Assembly: GCA_031213475.1 (NCBI GenBank) | Contig: JARUPZ010000020.1 | Location: 620,001 to 684,000, forward strand | Reading direction: 5' to 3' | Length of the DNA: 64,000 bases | DNA from: Nereocystis luetkeana | Taxonomy: Eukaryota > Sar > Phaeophyceae > Laminariales > Laminariaceae | In this document: positions 25,193 to 37,050 of the stretch, one piece after another | How positions within the stretch are numbered: the stretch's first letter is position 1 | Layout: every line of letters begins with the position of its first letter | Translations under genes and position numbers: made by a program | The notes under the pieces: generated by a model | Told to the model about the DNA's origin: nothing | The model's database searches: none | What the model saw: only the letters and a program-made list of their open reading frames with translations

Positions 25193-26070
25193 ATGCAAGA
25201 CGCGTTAGACAGCGGTAGTCTCGTTTGCGCAAGTGTCGCGGATCCCAGAGCTACGAGACGTTTTTGGCTGACGTTCAGTGGCACCGCTGACCCACAACTC
25301 GATCTCGCCCTCGCTCTGACTGACACTCCGACCATTTGGCGGGCCTAACTCGAAGAGCGTGCCGCGCCCGCACGGTGCGCTGTAATTATGTGTACGTGGC
25401 ATGCGTTCCTATGCTTCCAGCGAAGGTGAAGCTTATCTTGCTCGTGCTGACGATGTTGACGCTAAAGTCCATAGTGATCATACTAGAGGGAAAACTCATG
25501 TTCGGCCTCCGTATAGGGTGTGAATTGTGCGGTGCTGTGATGACGAAGGACGCGGAAGAGCAAACAATATGAATAGTTACAACCGAGATACACACCGTGT
25601 CTGATGAGTCAAATGTCACGCCATCGGGTCAATACTGTGCCACGGCGCACGACCGTCCAGTGGCTGGCGTAGTAAAAAGGTGGAAATGGTGCTATAATAG
25701 TATAGTTTTGGGAACGGCCTGCAATGATGCTTCTGACACACTCGATGCTAGAATTGTGCGTGTCGAGACTCTGTTTGTGCCCAAAATCCGTACTCTACCA
25801 GCCGAACCTATCTGGACACGGTAGCGGACCCGTAGAAAATCCATGCAGCCGCAGATTTTGAACAGCTTCATGATACCGTTGACGATGGGCTAACTACACA
25901 ATGAGACTACAGTGGAAGAATTGCACACGACCGAGGACGCAATTATTTTGGTTATACGAATATAGCACTAACCATTAGCCTACTAAGCCACGTGACTCGT
26001 CAGCATTCATGTCCGAGGCACTCCCCTCGCCACAGGCTGTTGGAGCTTTTGTCCAACCTAGAAAAAGCAA

Positions 26071-26142
26071 CGATGTTGGGAATCGAACCCACGAACCTCA
26101 TATGCAAAGAGCCGACGATATATCTACCCACCGAGCTATGGA
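26071..26142 (-). ncRNA. tRNA-like sequence (probable tRNA pseudogene or SINE head)
   Basis: On the minus strand it has a good A box (TAGCTCGGTGGGTAGA) and B box (GGTTCGATTCC) at tRNA spacing, with CTCTTTGCATATGAG where the anticodon arm should be. The acceptor arms do not pair and the T stem has a mismatch, so a functional tRNA is unlikely. The anticodon cannot be assigned with confidence. Confidence 0.45.
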
Positions 26143-27239
26143 ATAGTAAAATGTAGAGAGAGTGAAAAAGGCGCGCCACATACTCTGTACTGTTAGCGGG
26201 TAGTGATACACCAGCTGTATTTTATAACCAAGAAGGTTAAAGAGAGTGGACCCAACTGCAGTAGCTTCATATCTCTTATCTCTTGTAGGTAGCAAAATGT
26301 GCCATCAACCCACGATGTAAATCAAGTAGTATGTGAGGTTCGACGTCGAGCAAGAAATAAAAAATGCAAAACTTGAGTGTTCCCATGCAGTTGCCCTGCG
26401 TTCATCGACGGTACATGTTAATGAATATTAATGATGGGGGCTCCTTAAAACCACACTATCATACCAGCATAAGGAGCACACTCGGCCGCAGAAGCAATAA
26501 ATCGATACTTGAGGGCAGCAAGATCCCGCCCAACGGGTAGGGGCCCAGGATAGATTAAGGCGTCTCCAGTTTTCCGATAGAATATAACGTACACATGGAG
26601 CAGGCACTGGTGTACTCAATACGAAAAGATCCAGCAAACAATACCAACAAACTAAACTTGGCACGTCTCAGCGTGCGGTACTCTGAAGAACCACCCGTTT
26701 TGTAGCTGCACGTGTCAACGCCCCCTCTTCTTCCCCGAATTGAAAAACTGCAAATACCTTGCAGTATGCTGTCAACAAATACCGCATCGCACACATGTCA
26801 CCCCTTACGTGTGCAAACGCCCACAGCAGCCCCAAAATGTGACCTTCCTTCGAAGGAGCCCACACAACACTCACAACTCACAACACAGTACCGAGGCTTA
26901 CAGACGTGGGCATGTCCCCAATCGGAGTACGCAGGTCTATGGCCAGGAAGTTTCAGGAAAGGCGGCACTTCACTGTGCTACGAAATCTACTTCTCTGAAC
27001 CTTCTGCTTCCGCCCCTCGTCCCTCTAGCGCAGCTCCAGTGTACACTATTATTGCTGTACCACTGTACTCGTGAACGATACGACCTGATACTATCGGCGA
27101 TTTCTGATGCACCACGTTCCAGGTTGATGGAATCGATATTGTCAGATGTGTTCGCCCTTACATATTATAGCTTTACCGTACACATCTTCGCCCTGTGCGT
27201 GGCTATGAGACCCGGCGACTCCCTCCGTTTTGCATATAG

Positions 27240-27533
27240 CTGGCAGAGTTACGGGCGGCCAGGGAAAAGTTCCGCAACCTGCAGCGCCAGGCCAAACAAA
27301 AGAGGGCAACCCCCACACCCCCACCCCTCCTGGTACTCTCGTCCGCACCACATATCTTGTTCATTAGCTCTGCCCGTTTCGAGGGATGCTTCGACAATTT
27401 TGGGCATACCCCAGAAACCCTTGGAAAAATTATATTGATCTCATTGGTCAATAGCGACAACGCACCACTAGAAATTGAGTCAGTCTTTTCAAGGCGACCA
27501 TTGCGCGACTGCCCGACGCACCTTGAAGTGTGA
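27240..27533 (+). CDS. Orphan coiled-coil terminal exon, unidentified
   Basis: After a good acceptor (CCCTCCGTTTTGCATATAG) a 97-codon frame opens with LAELRAAREKFRNLQRQAK, then a Pro/Thr stretch, and stops at TGA 27531-27533. Codon choice in the first third is strongly coding. It is phase 0, like the CFAP57 tail exons, and lies 2.2 kb past the CFAP57 stop, so it could be an alternative 3' exon of that gene or the end of another. No start codon or upstream partner is evident. The tail after about residue 30 is less convincing. Confidence 0.4.
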   Translation: MAELRAAREKFRNLQRQAKQKRATPTPPPLLVLSSAPHILFISSARFEGCFDNFGHTPETLGKIILISLVNSDNAPLEIESVFSRRPLRDCPTHLEV

Positions 27534-27810
27534 CGCCATTTTACTTCAAGGAGCATGCGACGCGGAAGGCTCTGGGGAAGAGCATCAAAACGCATGCGGT
27601 ATCACACCACCACGCGACACGAATGCACCATCTCGATAAGATGACTTCCTGCGAAAATTGACGGCATTGTCTATACAACACAACACAAGTACGAATATGA
27701 CTATCACAACACCATTCCTCTCGAGACACCCTCCCCCCTCCCCCCCGGTACCGCAGCTACACACATAACGCGCCCTGCAATGACGAGAAAGGGCAACTGT
27801 AAATTCGGCA

Positions 27811-27950
27811 CGTGTGACAAGATAGCACACTATTCTACCGTATCAAACGTGTGATAAGATAACACTCTACCGTCTTACACTGTCACACTAGGTGATAAGA
27901 TAACACACTAACGTGTAACAGTATCACACTAGGGTGATAACATAACACAC
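27811..27950. repeat. Tandem repeat, GTGTGATAAGATAACAC units
   Basis: Four degenerate units of about 35-40 bp built around GTGTGATAAGATAACACACTA, running into MITE family D copy B. Confidence 0.75.
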
Positions 27951-28130
27951 ACCCTGGGATGATTTTCCAAGCCGATTGTCTCTAGAACAAGGATAAGAGG
28001 GACACACACAACGAATGCGGTGGCTTTGGAAGAGTCCAGACAGTTCCATAGACGCATGCACGTAGGCATTTTAACCATCCCTGTTGTGGAGAAAATCGGC
28101 TTGGAACTTCGGCCGAGGGGGGTTGTTATC
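27936..28130. mobile_element. MITE family D, copy B
   Basis: Core ACACACAACGAATGCGGTGGC...TTCCATAGACGCATG; right end GAGGGGGGTTGTTATC is the inverse of the left end (GATAACATAACACACACCC). Confidence 0.7.
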
Positions 28131-28828
28131 TTATTAACAGTATCACACGTGTTACCTGGCACCGGTGGGGATACGGTAAGCCTCTACCTTTCATTCCGTC
28201 ACCAAGTCGCCGATAAACCTCTGGGTTCTACCAGGATAATATCTACCAGTCTCGTTACAGACGATTCTTAGAAGGGCTCGCGGTCCTCTGTTTGTCACGG
28301 GAAATATATTAATAAAACATATACTAAGAACACAGAAAGACAAAAGGACAACTCCGCTGCTAACGCTAGCTGCGACGAAACCCCGCTTGCGTAGTGACTA
28401 ACGCACAGCGGCACAGTGGATCGGGTCGCGAATTCACATCACAAAGACGCCTCGATACTTTTCAATGTAGTACTGCATGAAAAACGCCGTGAAAAGTAAA
28501 ATTAAAAATTAAAAACATCCTTCTCTACCTCACTCTGGGTATACGTCTATTTCGAGGTCGTAACCTCCAACCAGTTGATTTCATACCAGTACGGTGTAAG
28601 ATCTAGAGTAGACCCCAATACGTTTTCGAATCTCGGCACCGCACAGCGATAAACAAGGTAGGCAGCAAGAGGTCGATATATCGAGGGAACGACGACAGAC
28701 TCTGCAAATCACAAGGTACAATGACTAACGCTGCTACTGCGTAGTCTTTCTCTCGATATAACCTCAAGAATATCACGTGCGCATGGTCATCCTTGTGCCC
28801 GTGCCGAGTAACAAAACTTCTCGCCCGC

Positions 28829-30364
28829 TCACCAGCCTCCCGGAACGAATTCACACGGTGAAACAGCGAACGCTGTGAAAGCCTCCTCGGTGTTGAGGTA
28901 TGACCCAACAGAAAGAGGCAGCCAGCTGCTGCTTGTGCTCCCGCTCCCCGAGTTGCAGGCAGCCGTGATATCCAGCATTAAAGGTGACTCCAGCCCAAAA
29001 TCGTCCAAACCCAATCCCTCGGCCCGCCCCTCGGTGACACCCGCGCTCTCATGCCCCGCGTTACCTACCGCGTCACATCCTGCGTCACGCATCGCTTCAC
29101 CCCCCCAATTCACCCGCGCCGGCTGATCTGGCGCAAAAAATGGCAAGGGGCTCTCTTCGTCGGCACCGCTCAAGTCCGCGGTTGTCTCCGATGTAAAGCT
29201 GTTTGCTTTAGACCCAACCGGTCCTGTGCCACCTCCTCGCATATGCAGTTTGACGCTGGACTCCTGCAGAGACCCTGCAACGATGTTCTGTGTGGTCATG
29301 AGCGGAGTCCAGTTAGCGCATTCGACGGCCGGCCAGGCACTTTCCTCCTGCCCGACTGCCCAATCAACACCAACGCTTTCTGCCGACTCTGAAGCTTTTT
29401 GAAGGATACCGGCACCTTCGCTCCCAATGTTGCCGCGGCCACGAGAATTACCGCTAATAGCAATGGCCGTGCGGATGATACCCCTAGCTCCGGCATTCTC
29501 TCCGACCACTCCCACCGAGTCAATCGCAAGCCTAGCTACATCCTTAGAGCAGAGGGGGGGGGGCAGCGCGGTCACCTGTCGCTGCATGAAAGGAGCCACA
29601 GAGGCCACCACCCCCATCGTCTCTTGGTCCAAGCCGACCAATATATCCGCCTGATCGAACTTGACTAATCCAGAGTTAGCCTTGGCGCTGCTCGCCTTAC
29701 CAGAGAGGGCTTCATCGGGAATGGATGCCGCCGTGGGCTTGCGCTCCCCTATCCTCAAGCGCTTGTGGTCGCGGGGGAAACCCCCTGTTACAACCGCCGC
29801 TACCACTGCCGCTGCCGTGGGAAGCGTCGATGCAGTCGGAGTAGATGCCACTGTAGCCGAGCGCTTCTTGCCCTGATGCCCTCGCTGATGCCTCTCCTGG
29901 CCTTGCCGCGTTTCGGGAGATTGTCGGTTCGTGGCGTCAGTGCTAGCGGCGGCTAGAGAAAGGTCTGAAGACCTCGCAGCCGCTCCATAACTGTTATTTC
30001 GGCAAGTGCTCTTTGCCACACCACGCGCCAAGCCCAAGCTCAAGACGGCCTTGACGCCCCCACCATTTGCTATACAGGCCTCACCGTCTTTGCAGCCATC
30101 ACCACCACCATCACCACCACCACCACCACCACCACCACCACCACCGTTGACCCCCCCCCCTTTGTCGGCACCGGCCCCTCGTCCTCCACCTTCCTTGTAG
30201 CTTGCAGAGGTGCGGGCGGCGAGGGGAAGCCTGCGCGGTGATGGAGATATTTGTCCGGAGGGTAGCGGCAGAGGAAGATCGACGTCCGACTTGGGTTGGC
30301 TGTGCTGAGGGTTGGGGTTGATGAGTAAATCGTCGACCTTAGCCTTAAGGGTGCGGATGTCGCC
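28829..30364 (-). CDS. RWP-RK gene exon 2 (low-complexity C terminus)
   Basis: 511 codons in one open frame starting GDIRTLKAKVDDLLIN. It begins with coiled-coil continuation, then Pro/Gly/Ala/Ser-rich sequence without a recognised domain. The frame remains open upstream of the acceptor to 30499, but the start there lacks domain support. Confidence 0.75.
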   Translation of the reverse strand, partial: GDIRTLKAKVDDLLINPNPQHSQPKSDVDLPLPLPSGQISPSPRRLPLAARTSASYKEGGGRGAGADKGGGVNGGGGGGGGGGGDGGGDGCKDGEACIANGGGVKAVLSLGLARGVAKSTCRNNSYGAAARSSDLSLAAASTDATNRQSPETRQGQERHQRGHQGKKRSATVASTPTASTLPTAAAVVAAVVTGGFPRDHKRLRIGERKPTAASIPDEALSGKASSAKANSGLVKFDQADILVGLDQETMGVVASVAPFMQRQVTALPPPLCSKDVARLAIDSVGVVGENAGARGIIRTAIAISGNSRGRGNIGSEGAGILQKASESAESVGVDWAVGQEESAWPAVECANWTPLMTTQNIVAGSLQESSVKLHMRGGGTGPVGSKANSFTSETTADLSGADEESPLPFFAPDQPARVNWGGEAMRDAGCDAVGNAGHESAGVTEGRAEGLGLDDFGLESPLMLDITAACNSGSGSTSSSWLPLSVGSYLNTEEAFTAFAVSPCEFVPGGW

Positions 30365-33300
30365 CTGAGAGGAGCGGCGCGACAGTGTGATCAGGCGACG
30401 GAATTCGGAAGCCGGGAAGGGCGAACGGGAGCGCGCAAAAGGCGGCAAAGGGAACTTTGCGTCAGACGGGCAGATGTGTGTGTGTTTTTTAATATTCAAT
30501 GGTCACTTTTACAGTTCAACTCGTGCTAGTAGTAGTATATAATAGAAGCTTTTATCTGTAGCGGCGCTCTGGGCAAGCCGTGGTTGCAAGTGTCTTCAAT
30601 TTTCCCCCCTCCGGGTTTTGCCTTCATTTTACTACGCACAGATCGAGGCATTCTGAAGGCCACACTGCTCCTGTGATCAATGTTTGTTAAGTAACGCCCG
30701 CCTTGCGCTTTCGGCGACAGATGTGTGATATCGAGTGTCACACGGAGTGGGCAATATCGATTTCAGTGGTTCTACATTCTGAAGTTGTGCCACGGGCGTG
30801 TAAACAGTCTAGGTTTTCGGCTTGTGGGGGGGTCATTGATTACCATAAATACATACTTCGTATACAAGGTTCCCCTCCGGGAGGTACCTAGGGGAGTGGC
30901 GCAAGAAATAATACTCTTCGTTTGAAATACCTGCACACCTGTCTGTTTAGAACTACATTAACTGCATTCACCCATCATTAACGTGAAGAACACACACACA
31001 TATTTTTGAGGACAGACTATGTACCGCTGTTTGTGGAAATAGTGTGGGGTCATTACTACTACAACAATCTAAAAGAGGGCTTACAGGTAGTAAGTGGATA
31101 TTGATCTTGAACAGGTGACTCGCGACGATCAATTCAAAGCTTGCGGCTTAAACGTAAGTACAAAAAGTTGCGCGAGGTTGCGGTTGCGACATGATACTTT
31201 GTGACCGGCAGAGTAAAATCCAGCACAACATCGAACATCAATTCCCGTTAAATCAATGTTTCTCGGCGCTCAGGGTAACATAAGCAGAACATCGAGATAC
31301 TGAGAGTATATACTCACAGTATATACACATATTCTCCTCGCGGAGTATATACTCGCAGTATATACACATATTCTCCTCGCGGTACATAATCCCGAAATAC
31401 TGCCAGTGCTCTAAGTATTCGAGTTGTCCCCAGCGAAAGCAATTTGCTCCAACTCCCGCTCGTCGAACCATCTGTGAGTGATTCGTGCCGAACAATGGGC
31501 CTGAGAATTGCCGACACGGTGCACAGACAGTCGAAGTACATACTTCATACTCCAAGTAAGTATTACTGAGCATATTGAGAGTATTTCGGTTCTGCGAGTA
31601 CACGCAGTCCGAACAACGGACGAAATACTTGAAGTATACTTACTTGCAGTACCCGCATCAGTAGAACCTCGAAATACCTAAAGCACTCGCAGTATCTATC
31701 TGCTGCATGCAGTGCAAACCCGAAATACTGCGAGAAAGCACGAAGTACCTACAGTATTGTCTCGAACATACTCTGCTTTTAGTCCCAAGTATTGGGAGCA
31801 ACTGTGAAAGGTTGGGGTATGTACGCACGCCACACATGAGCGCGCCCACACTCCGCGGTCTTCCTCGCGTAAAAACACACAACAACTTGTATTAAATAGT
31901 ACGTACGTATACACGTTAAGTAGTTTTATGACCCGCGGGCGGGCTATTTAAATACTAAAGACTACATATCATACCTGGCATACACGAGGTAGTCTATATA
32001 GGCCGGTGGGCGGGCTATTTATTACAATGAAATATGTTTCACAGATACGTACTTCGAATACAAATTAGTCTATAGGCTTGTGGGAGGGCTATCATCAGTT
32101 ACAATATATTATATGGTAATAACAGTATGCACCACGGAACGGCCAAGTCGTGTTCAAACTACCCATCGATATGATCGAAATGAAATGGAGAATTGACGCC
32201 CCGAACACGTGGCCATACCGCTCAACGGTTGCATTGCTCGCGATAGCGATACATAATATATGTAGTGATGCACGGCGACCGGATACCGGTGCTATTAAAT
32301 TGGTCAAGTTGGGTTGGGTCAGCATGCTAAGGATAGATCGACAAGTAAGTGAAGAGCACGTTCAATGGCCTCAAACATAGCTATATCGCGTGTGCCATCC
32401 GACAGCGTGCAGCGTTATCTGCTGTCAAACGCAAAAAACGACGAAGAAACAGACATAGCAGAATACCACTACAAAAACGTAACAGTAGGACACCCCAAAC
32501 CGATTTTAGACGTACGAAATGGTTCCTAAAACGAACGCTCTCAGCGCCTTACCCGTCAAACAGCGACTGAGCCCCCCCCTCTAAGCTCTTTCAGCAAAGC
32601 ATCGACCAAAAAGCACCTGCCCAAGGCTGGCTTGCAATTATTGTAGTTGTCATCCGGCAATGCATGTACCAGGTATGTGCAGCATGAGCGTCAACGTTGA
32701 TCACACTCTTAAACACTACCGTAGTAGCAGTAGTTGTTGTAGTAGTGCCAATAAACATTTACAGAATTATTCATATTGTAGGAAAAAGAACATCATCAGT
32801 GCAAACAAAACAAAACAAAACAAAACACAAAACTACAGGACCTAGGTGGAGTCTATCCTGAACTCCCTTTTATATATTACCTTGTGTACCTCTTGGGGCT
32901 TCAGCGGGAAAAAATGGCGATCAAAAGTTATACTACACCAACGGCTACTGTATGTTTGGGGGATGATAGGTGTTGGTGTCGGAGCTATACGATGCAAGGA
33001 CTACAGCACGGCCGCAGGATGGTCTATACCGCTACTGCTGGGCGCTGGCGCTGCTCTATACTCTATACCTCCTATTAATAGACAACATTACTTCATGAAC
33101 ACCACATTTATCGTTGTTTTGGTCGCTGTAAATCTAGGGGTCTCACAGGGTTAACACGATAGCCCCCATCGACAGCACGGACGTACTCCGCCACCGCCTC
33201 TATTATTAATGTACTGTTGTGCTGTAGACTAAGTATACACCTACCTGGTACAGGCTACGTATTAACTGCCTGTTTTTTGTATGAAACTAGGATCATCATA

Positions 33301-35347
33301 GTAGTATCGTGCTGTACAGTTGTGGAGTACCAGGTGCAAACTATACAAGCCTGCAAAGCCTAACATGCATATACTACGCATTAATAAGGCATGAGGATCG
33401 ATTGAACAATCTCCCAAAAACGACATGCCAGGTCAGCTGTTAAGACGAGCGAGGATTTATCATATCTTATCAGATCATATCTACAACCAAGATGCACCGG
33501 AAAAAATGCAGCACCGTATCAAGTACAAGGTACATCACATGCTGCAGCGGTACAGCTACAGTATACTACTGCTTCGTACTACTGGAAAAGAAGGGCCCCG
33601 GGAGGAGAAGGTTAGAAAAATACACCCACCCGCTGCACGTTTTTTAATAAAACTAATAATACTACGAATAAAAAGACAACCGTTTAAAAGATACCTGGTC
33701 GAGGGTTCCATCGAAACTCGTCTTTGCACGCTGCGTGTGATGTGATACTACTACTGCCGTGGCGCTTCGATCGTGCATGCAACGGGTTTTATATGACCTT
33801 ACGAAGGATACCTTCATAAATATTTAATGTGCCGGTGGCTCCCCTGGATGATATCTCGATAGTATGTACGAGGTATATATATATGTATCAGGGTCGACAG
33901 GGCCATTTTACAAAGAAAGACGGTTAGAACGTAAATCGTATCGTCTGTGCACGAAGAAGTTTCCTGCCTGCCCGAAGCACGCAGATGTGTTGCTGCCCGA
34001 AGCACCCCAGCCCGGTTTTGGGGACAAACTATTAATGCTTACCCTGGTACTATTTTTGAGTGTTTTGTCCCCACATACAATGGGAGTGCGATGCTAAAAG
34101 GTCTCTTGTTGCAACCTGGACCATCAGATATTAATACCTGGTACGAATATTATACCGGTACATGTTACGATACATTGTTCTTGCAACTTCTATAGGATAC
34201 ATACCGTATACAGTACTATAATTCAATCAGACAACTCTCCCTCTTGGACGAATATCAGACCTGGTTTCCTCCAAAACGTGGGGGGCACACACAACGAAAA
34301 AAATGGTGGCTTTGGAAAGATTCCGTCGAGAAGGTTGCATAGACGCATCGGTTGGGGTGTATTCAGTACGCCCTCCCCATCATTGCCGAGAAATCCAGCT
34401 TCGAAAATCGGCCTATTAATAATAGGGGGGTGTTATCTTGATTATAGTATACGGTACCCTCGACGAGAGATACCAATCTGGACGGAAATGTATAAGGATC
34501 ATTGGGTATTTGTGTTAATAACAAAACGTTCCTTATATCTTGGGACAGAGGGTAATATCGAATACCTGGTACCGGTACCTTTTTACTGGGATCCTCGCGC
34601 TAACTGGAATCGATCATGACGACTTTACCGTATGTATCTTACACATACATCCATACGCCACCATATATATCAGATATTATACCTGATAGCTGAATACACT
34701 GTACGAAAGAAGTACCTGGTACAAGATTATGCGAGTACCTGGTACCATTTATCGATATTTACTTTACAACTAACTGCAGTCCCGTTTTGGGGACAAAATA
34801 CTCAAATTCTGAGTAGTTTGTCCACAAAACGGGACTGCACTAAACAGCCGTAAAAAAACAAAAAGGGCTAAAGTACCTGTCTGTGGTAGAAAAGTGCGAA
34901 TATATACAAACGTGTATAATGCGGGCAAAAATACCAGACAATTACTACTGCTGTACTACTGCTGTACACAGCAGACACACCAAGCACACGCACCCGCACC
35001 TTGATTTTCTCTTGCTCCGCGGCACTCCTACCCCTCGCTTGCAGCTTCTCCTCGAGCTTGTCGATTCTCTTGCGGGCGCTCTGGATCTGGCGATAAGGCC
35101 ACCGTTCAATGCCGAACGCGCGACACACCCTCTTCACGATCGTCGTAGATACCCCCCAGCTTTTCCCAGCTTCTTCCATAGGAAGGTGGAATTGGCCTTG
35201 AAGCATCTCCCTCGTCACACACTTGGAGAATAACTTCGGACCGGTGCCACGATTACGCGGCTTGGGATCCTTCTTGGTGTTGTCACCTGGAGACGACAAG
35301 GCCGCTCCTGCGGCGACCTGGCGACAACGTCTTTCTTTTGCGGCCAT
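28829..35347 (-). CDS. RWP-RK domain transcription factor (2 exons)
   Basis: Exons 35347-35000 (116 residues) and 30364-28829 (511 residues plus TGA) join in phase 0 across a 4.6-kb intron (donor GTGCGG, acceptor CTCCTCTCAG). Exon 1 carries a basic N terminus and an RWP-RK domain at about residues 44-95: LPMEEAGKSWGVSTTIVKR, then CRAFGIERWPYRQIQS. This family of plant and algal DNA-binding factors acts in nitrogen responses and gamete or sex programmes. A coiled coil (KRIDKLEEKL) follows and continues across the splice (DIRTLKAKVDDLL). The rest is low-complexity, with a Gly run near 30110-30160, consistent with a disordered regulatory region. I chose ATG 35347 because an in-frame stop lies upstream and its context is good. 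Further 5' exons are possible. Target genes are unknown. Confidence 0.85.
31304..31381. repeat. 39-bp tandem duplication
   Basis: Two units (31304-31342 and 31343-31381) beginning GAGTATATACTC and ending TTCTCCTCGCG, differing by one base. Confidence 0.95.
34231..34438. mobile_element. MITE family D, copy C
   Basis: Core GGCACACACAACGAAAAAAA and TGGTGGCTTTGGAAAGATTC, right end GGGGGGTGTTATC. TATTAATA sits directly before the right end. Confidence 0.7.
34776..34838. repeat. Hairpin repeat GCAGTCCCGTTTT...AAAACGGGACTGC
   Basis: Near-perfect 63-bp palindrome with a short loop. A relative at about 34012-34072 (CCGGTTTTGGGGACAAAC ... GTTTTGTCCCC) has extra sequence at a TA, containing TATTAAT and TACCCTGGTA. 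Confidence 0.8.
35000..35347 (-). CDS. RWP-RK gene exon 1 (DNA-binding domain)
   Basis: 116 codons from ATG 35345-35347 to the donor at 34999/34998. The diagnostic motif is RWPYRQ at residues 82-87 (consensus RWPxRK; the last K is Q here). Confidence 0.85.
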
Positions 35348-36429
35348 GATGACAGCAGCAGCAGCGTCGTTCAAAGAAGCTTGTCCTTGCTTGCGCTCTC
35401 AGGGTGAAGGGTGAAAGACTACAGTAGTAAGGTTGTGCTGTTGTTGTTGCTTTTGCCGCGGAGGCCCTGCGACCGGTGGGCAACCTCGTTCCGTACGCGA
35501 CTATGCCACAGGAGCACCTACCTACATACCAGGTATGATTGTGCGCACGCCTGTACGCTTTCAATGCGTCCGGTTGTGTTACCAGTACTCGATGACCCAA
35601 CTCCAGGCGGTAGTTCGTAGCAGTGTTTTTAGTGTTGGATTCGTAGATGGGGTTCTCGTAGATACAACACACACAAGGAAAATCCTAATTAATCTAGAGA
35701 AAACGAGCTGGAAGCCACACGCAAAAGCCCCACCTGTCGTGCGAAAAACAGGGGAGAGCAAGTTACGAGCACTCGTAGGGCCCCGTCGTTTGTTGGGTCT
35801 TGTGGCGTCCACTGACGATCGTTGAGACACTCTGGGGATTGGAGTATATGAGTATGAGCGTGCTGATGAGTGCTGAGATGTGCTGATGTGCTGATGTGCT
35901 GATGAAGGATGGATGTGAATCGGATGCGGCGCGATTAGCCCGTTCGCCGAATAGGTACTGCTGTACCGAGGAGACCAGTCGTTGTGACGCGTCAAGGCCT
36001 CTTTATAGGTCCCAATATCATACCAGGTATCAGTTTTATAATGCCAAGGGGACGGTCAGTCAAGCGGTCTAACCGCGGTCTCCCCGCATGTTCGTTGCCA
36101 TTTTTTGTTCGTTTCTCGTCGTATCTCTACGTACCGTTTACCAGGTGCGTTTATGCAAAGGGTGCAGAGTCCAGAGTGCAGAGTGCGGGGTGCAGGGTGC
36201 ACGCGGTGTATACCGTAGAACAAAACGGCAGCCGAACACATGATCAACACATTACATGATACTTTAGAGACCGATCGACGATCGATGATGATACAGCACA
36301 GTGTACCTGGTATACTGTATGGTACCAGCTACCTGGTATAATAACAATATACCAGGTATACAACACACTCACCACCCTGGCCTGGCTGACTGGAGATCTT
36401 GTGTCCAGATCGCTGACTGACCTGCGCAT

Positions 36430-37050
36430 ACAAGAACCCTACAATGCCGAGACGGAGCACGTCGGGTTTTCGCCGATCAGGCAGACATTGTTTGCACCAA
36501 CCGCAAAGCGTCGTGAGGTGTTGGGCGAGTCGCAGGAAGGGTGAGCCGCATCCTACTAAGAACCGCTTGTGAGGCGGATTTTCTATCATAATATATATGG
36601 ATGACAGCATCAATGAATTATTATTATTATTATGCTTGCCATTCGACAATGTGTAGTGTTGTTCTAATAAACGACTACCTGGTATTAAGTAACAGAAAGT
36701 AAGTGAAGAACTCTCCAAAACAAAAGCGCGGCAGTATCCTACGACAAATCAGAACTGATGTGACGCTCATGAATTGATTTAATTTCTGGTGGGGCCAGTT
36801 TCCAGAGACAGCAATGGGTTTACTATGTAACTGCCTCGTGGGTGCCTTAAAATATACACACTACGTGATACGATCATCCCCCTTGACAATTGTGCGGAGT
36901 AAAGATTCTCCCCGCACGAAAATGATCTAACTTGACCGCTCGCCAGCCTTGGTAACCGCCAAAAAAAAAAAAAACGGTACCCTGGCTGCCTAGCTCACGC
37001 AGTGAGAGGCGTGTTTTACAGCGTCGTCGCCAACCGACGCTAAACCCCAA
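36430..37050. repeat. Dispersed repeat R2, copy 1, with nested R3
   Basis: Homologous to 46340-46775: CCTACAATGCCGxGACGGAG, AGAACCGCTTGTGAGGCGGA, TTTCCAGAGACAGCAATGGG and GGTACCCTGG...CCAACCGACG in the same order. About 160 bp (36618-36775) interrupts this copy and is absent from the other. Confidence 0.88.
36618..36775. mobile_element. Short dispersed element R3, copy 1
   Basis: Present at 57135-57300 and absent from R2 copy 2. Runs from TTATTATTATGCTTGCCATT to TGATGTGACGCTCATGAA. Its insertion is inferred from the empty site in the other R2 copy. Confidence 0.75.

Larger units (their letters stand above)
25055..27239. other. Region downstream of the CFAP57-like gene
   Basis: Holds the minisatellite at 25134, a tRNA-like sequence (26071-26142) and no supported exon. 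Long reading frames around 26740 start without ATG and lack coding character until the exon at 27240. Confidence 0.5.
30365..34999. other. 4.6-kb intron of the RWP-RK gene
   Basis: Repeat-filled: 39-bp tandem duplication (31304-31381), MITE family D copy C, a perfect hairpin (34776-34838) with a relative at about 34012-34072, and a dense cluster of TACCWGGTA motifs between 32.6 and 34.8 kb. No exon is supported. Confidence 0.6.

Noticed and set aside
26071..26142. Functional tRNA gene
   Set aside because: A and B boxes are good but the acceptor stem does not pair; kept only as a tRNA-like sequence.
26740..27438. 232-codon + strand ORF
   Set aside because: It starts without ATG, has no coding bias, and its end overlaps the better-supported exon at 27240 in a different frame.
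28875..30200. Plus-strand ORFs overlapping the RWP-RK exon
   Set aside because: Shadows of the GC-rich 511-codon minus-strand exon.
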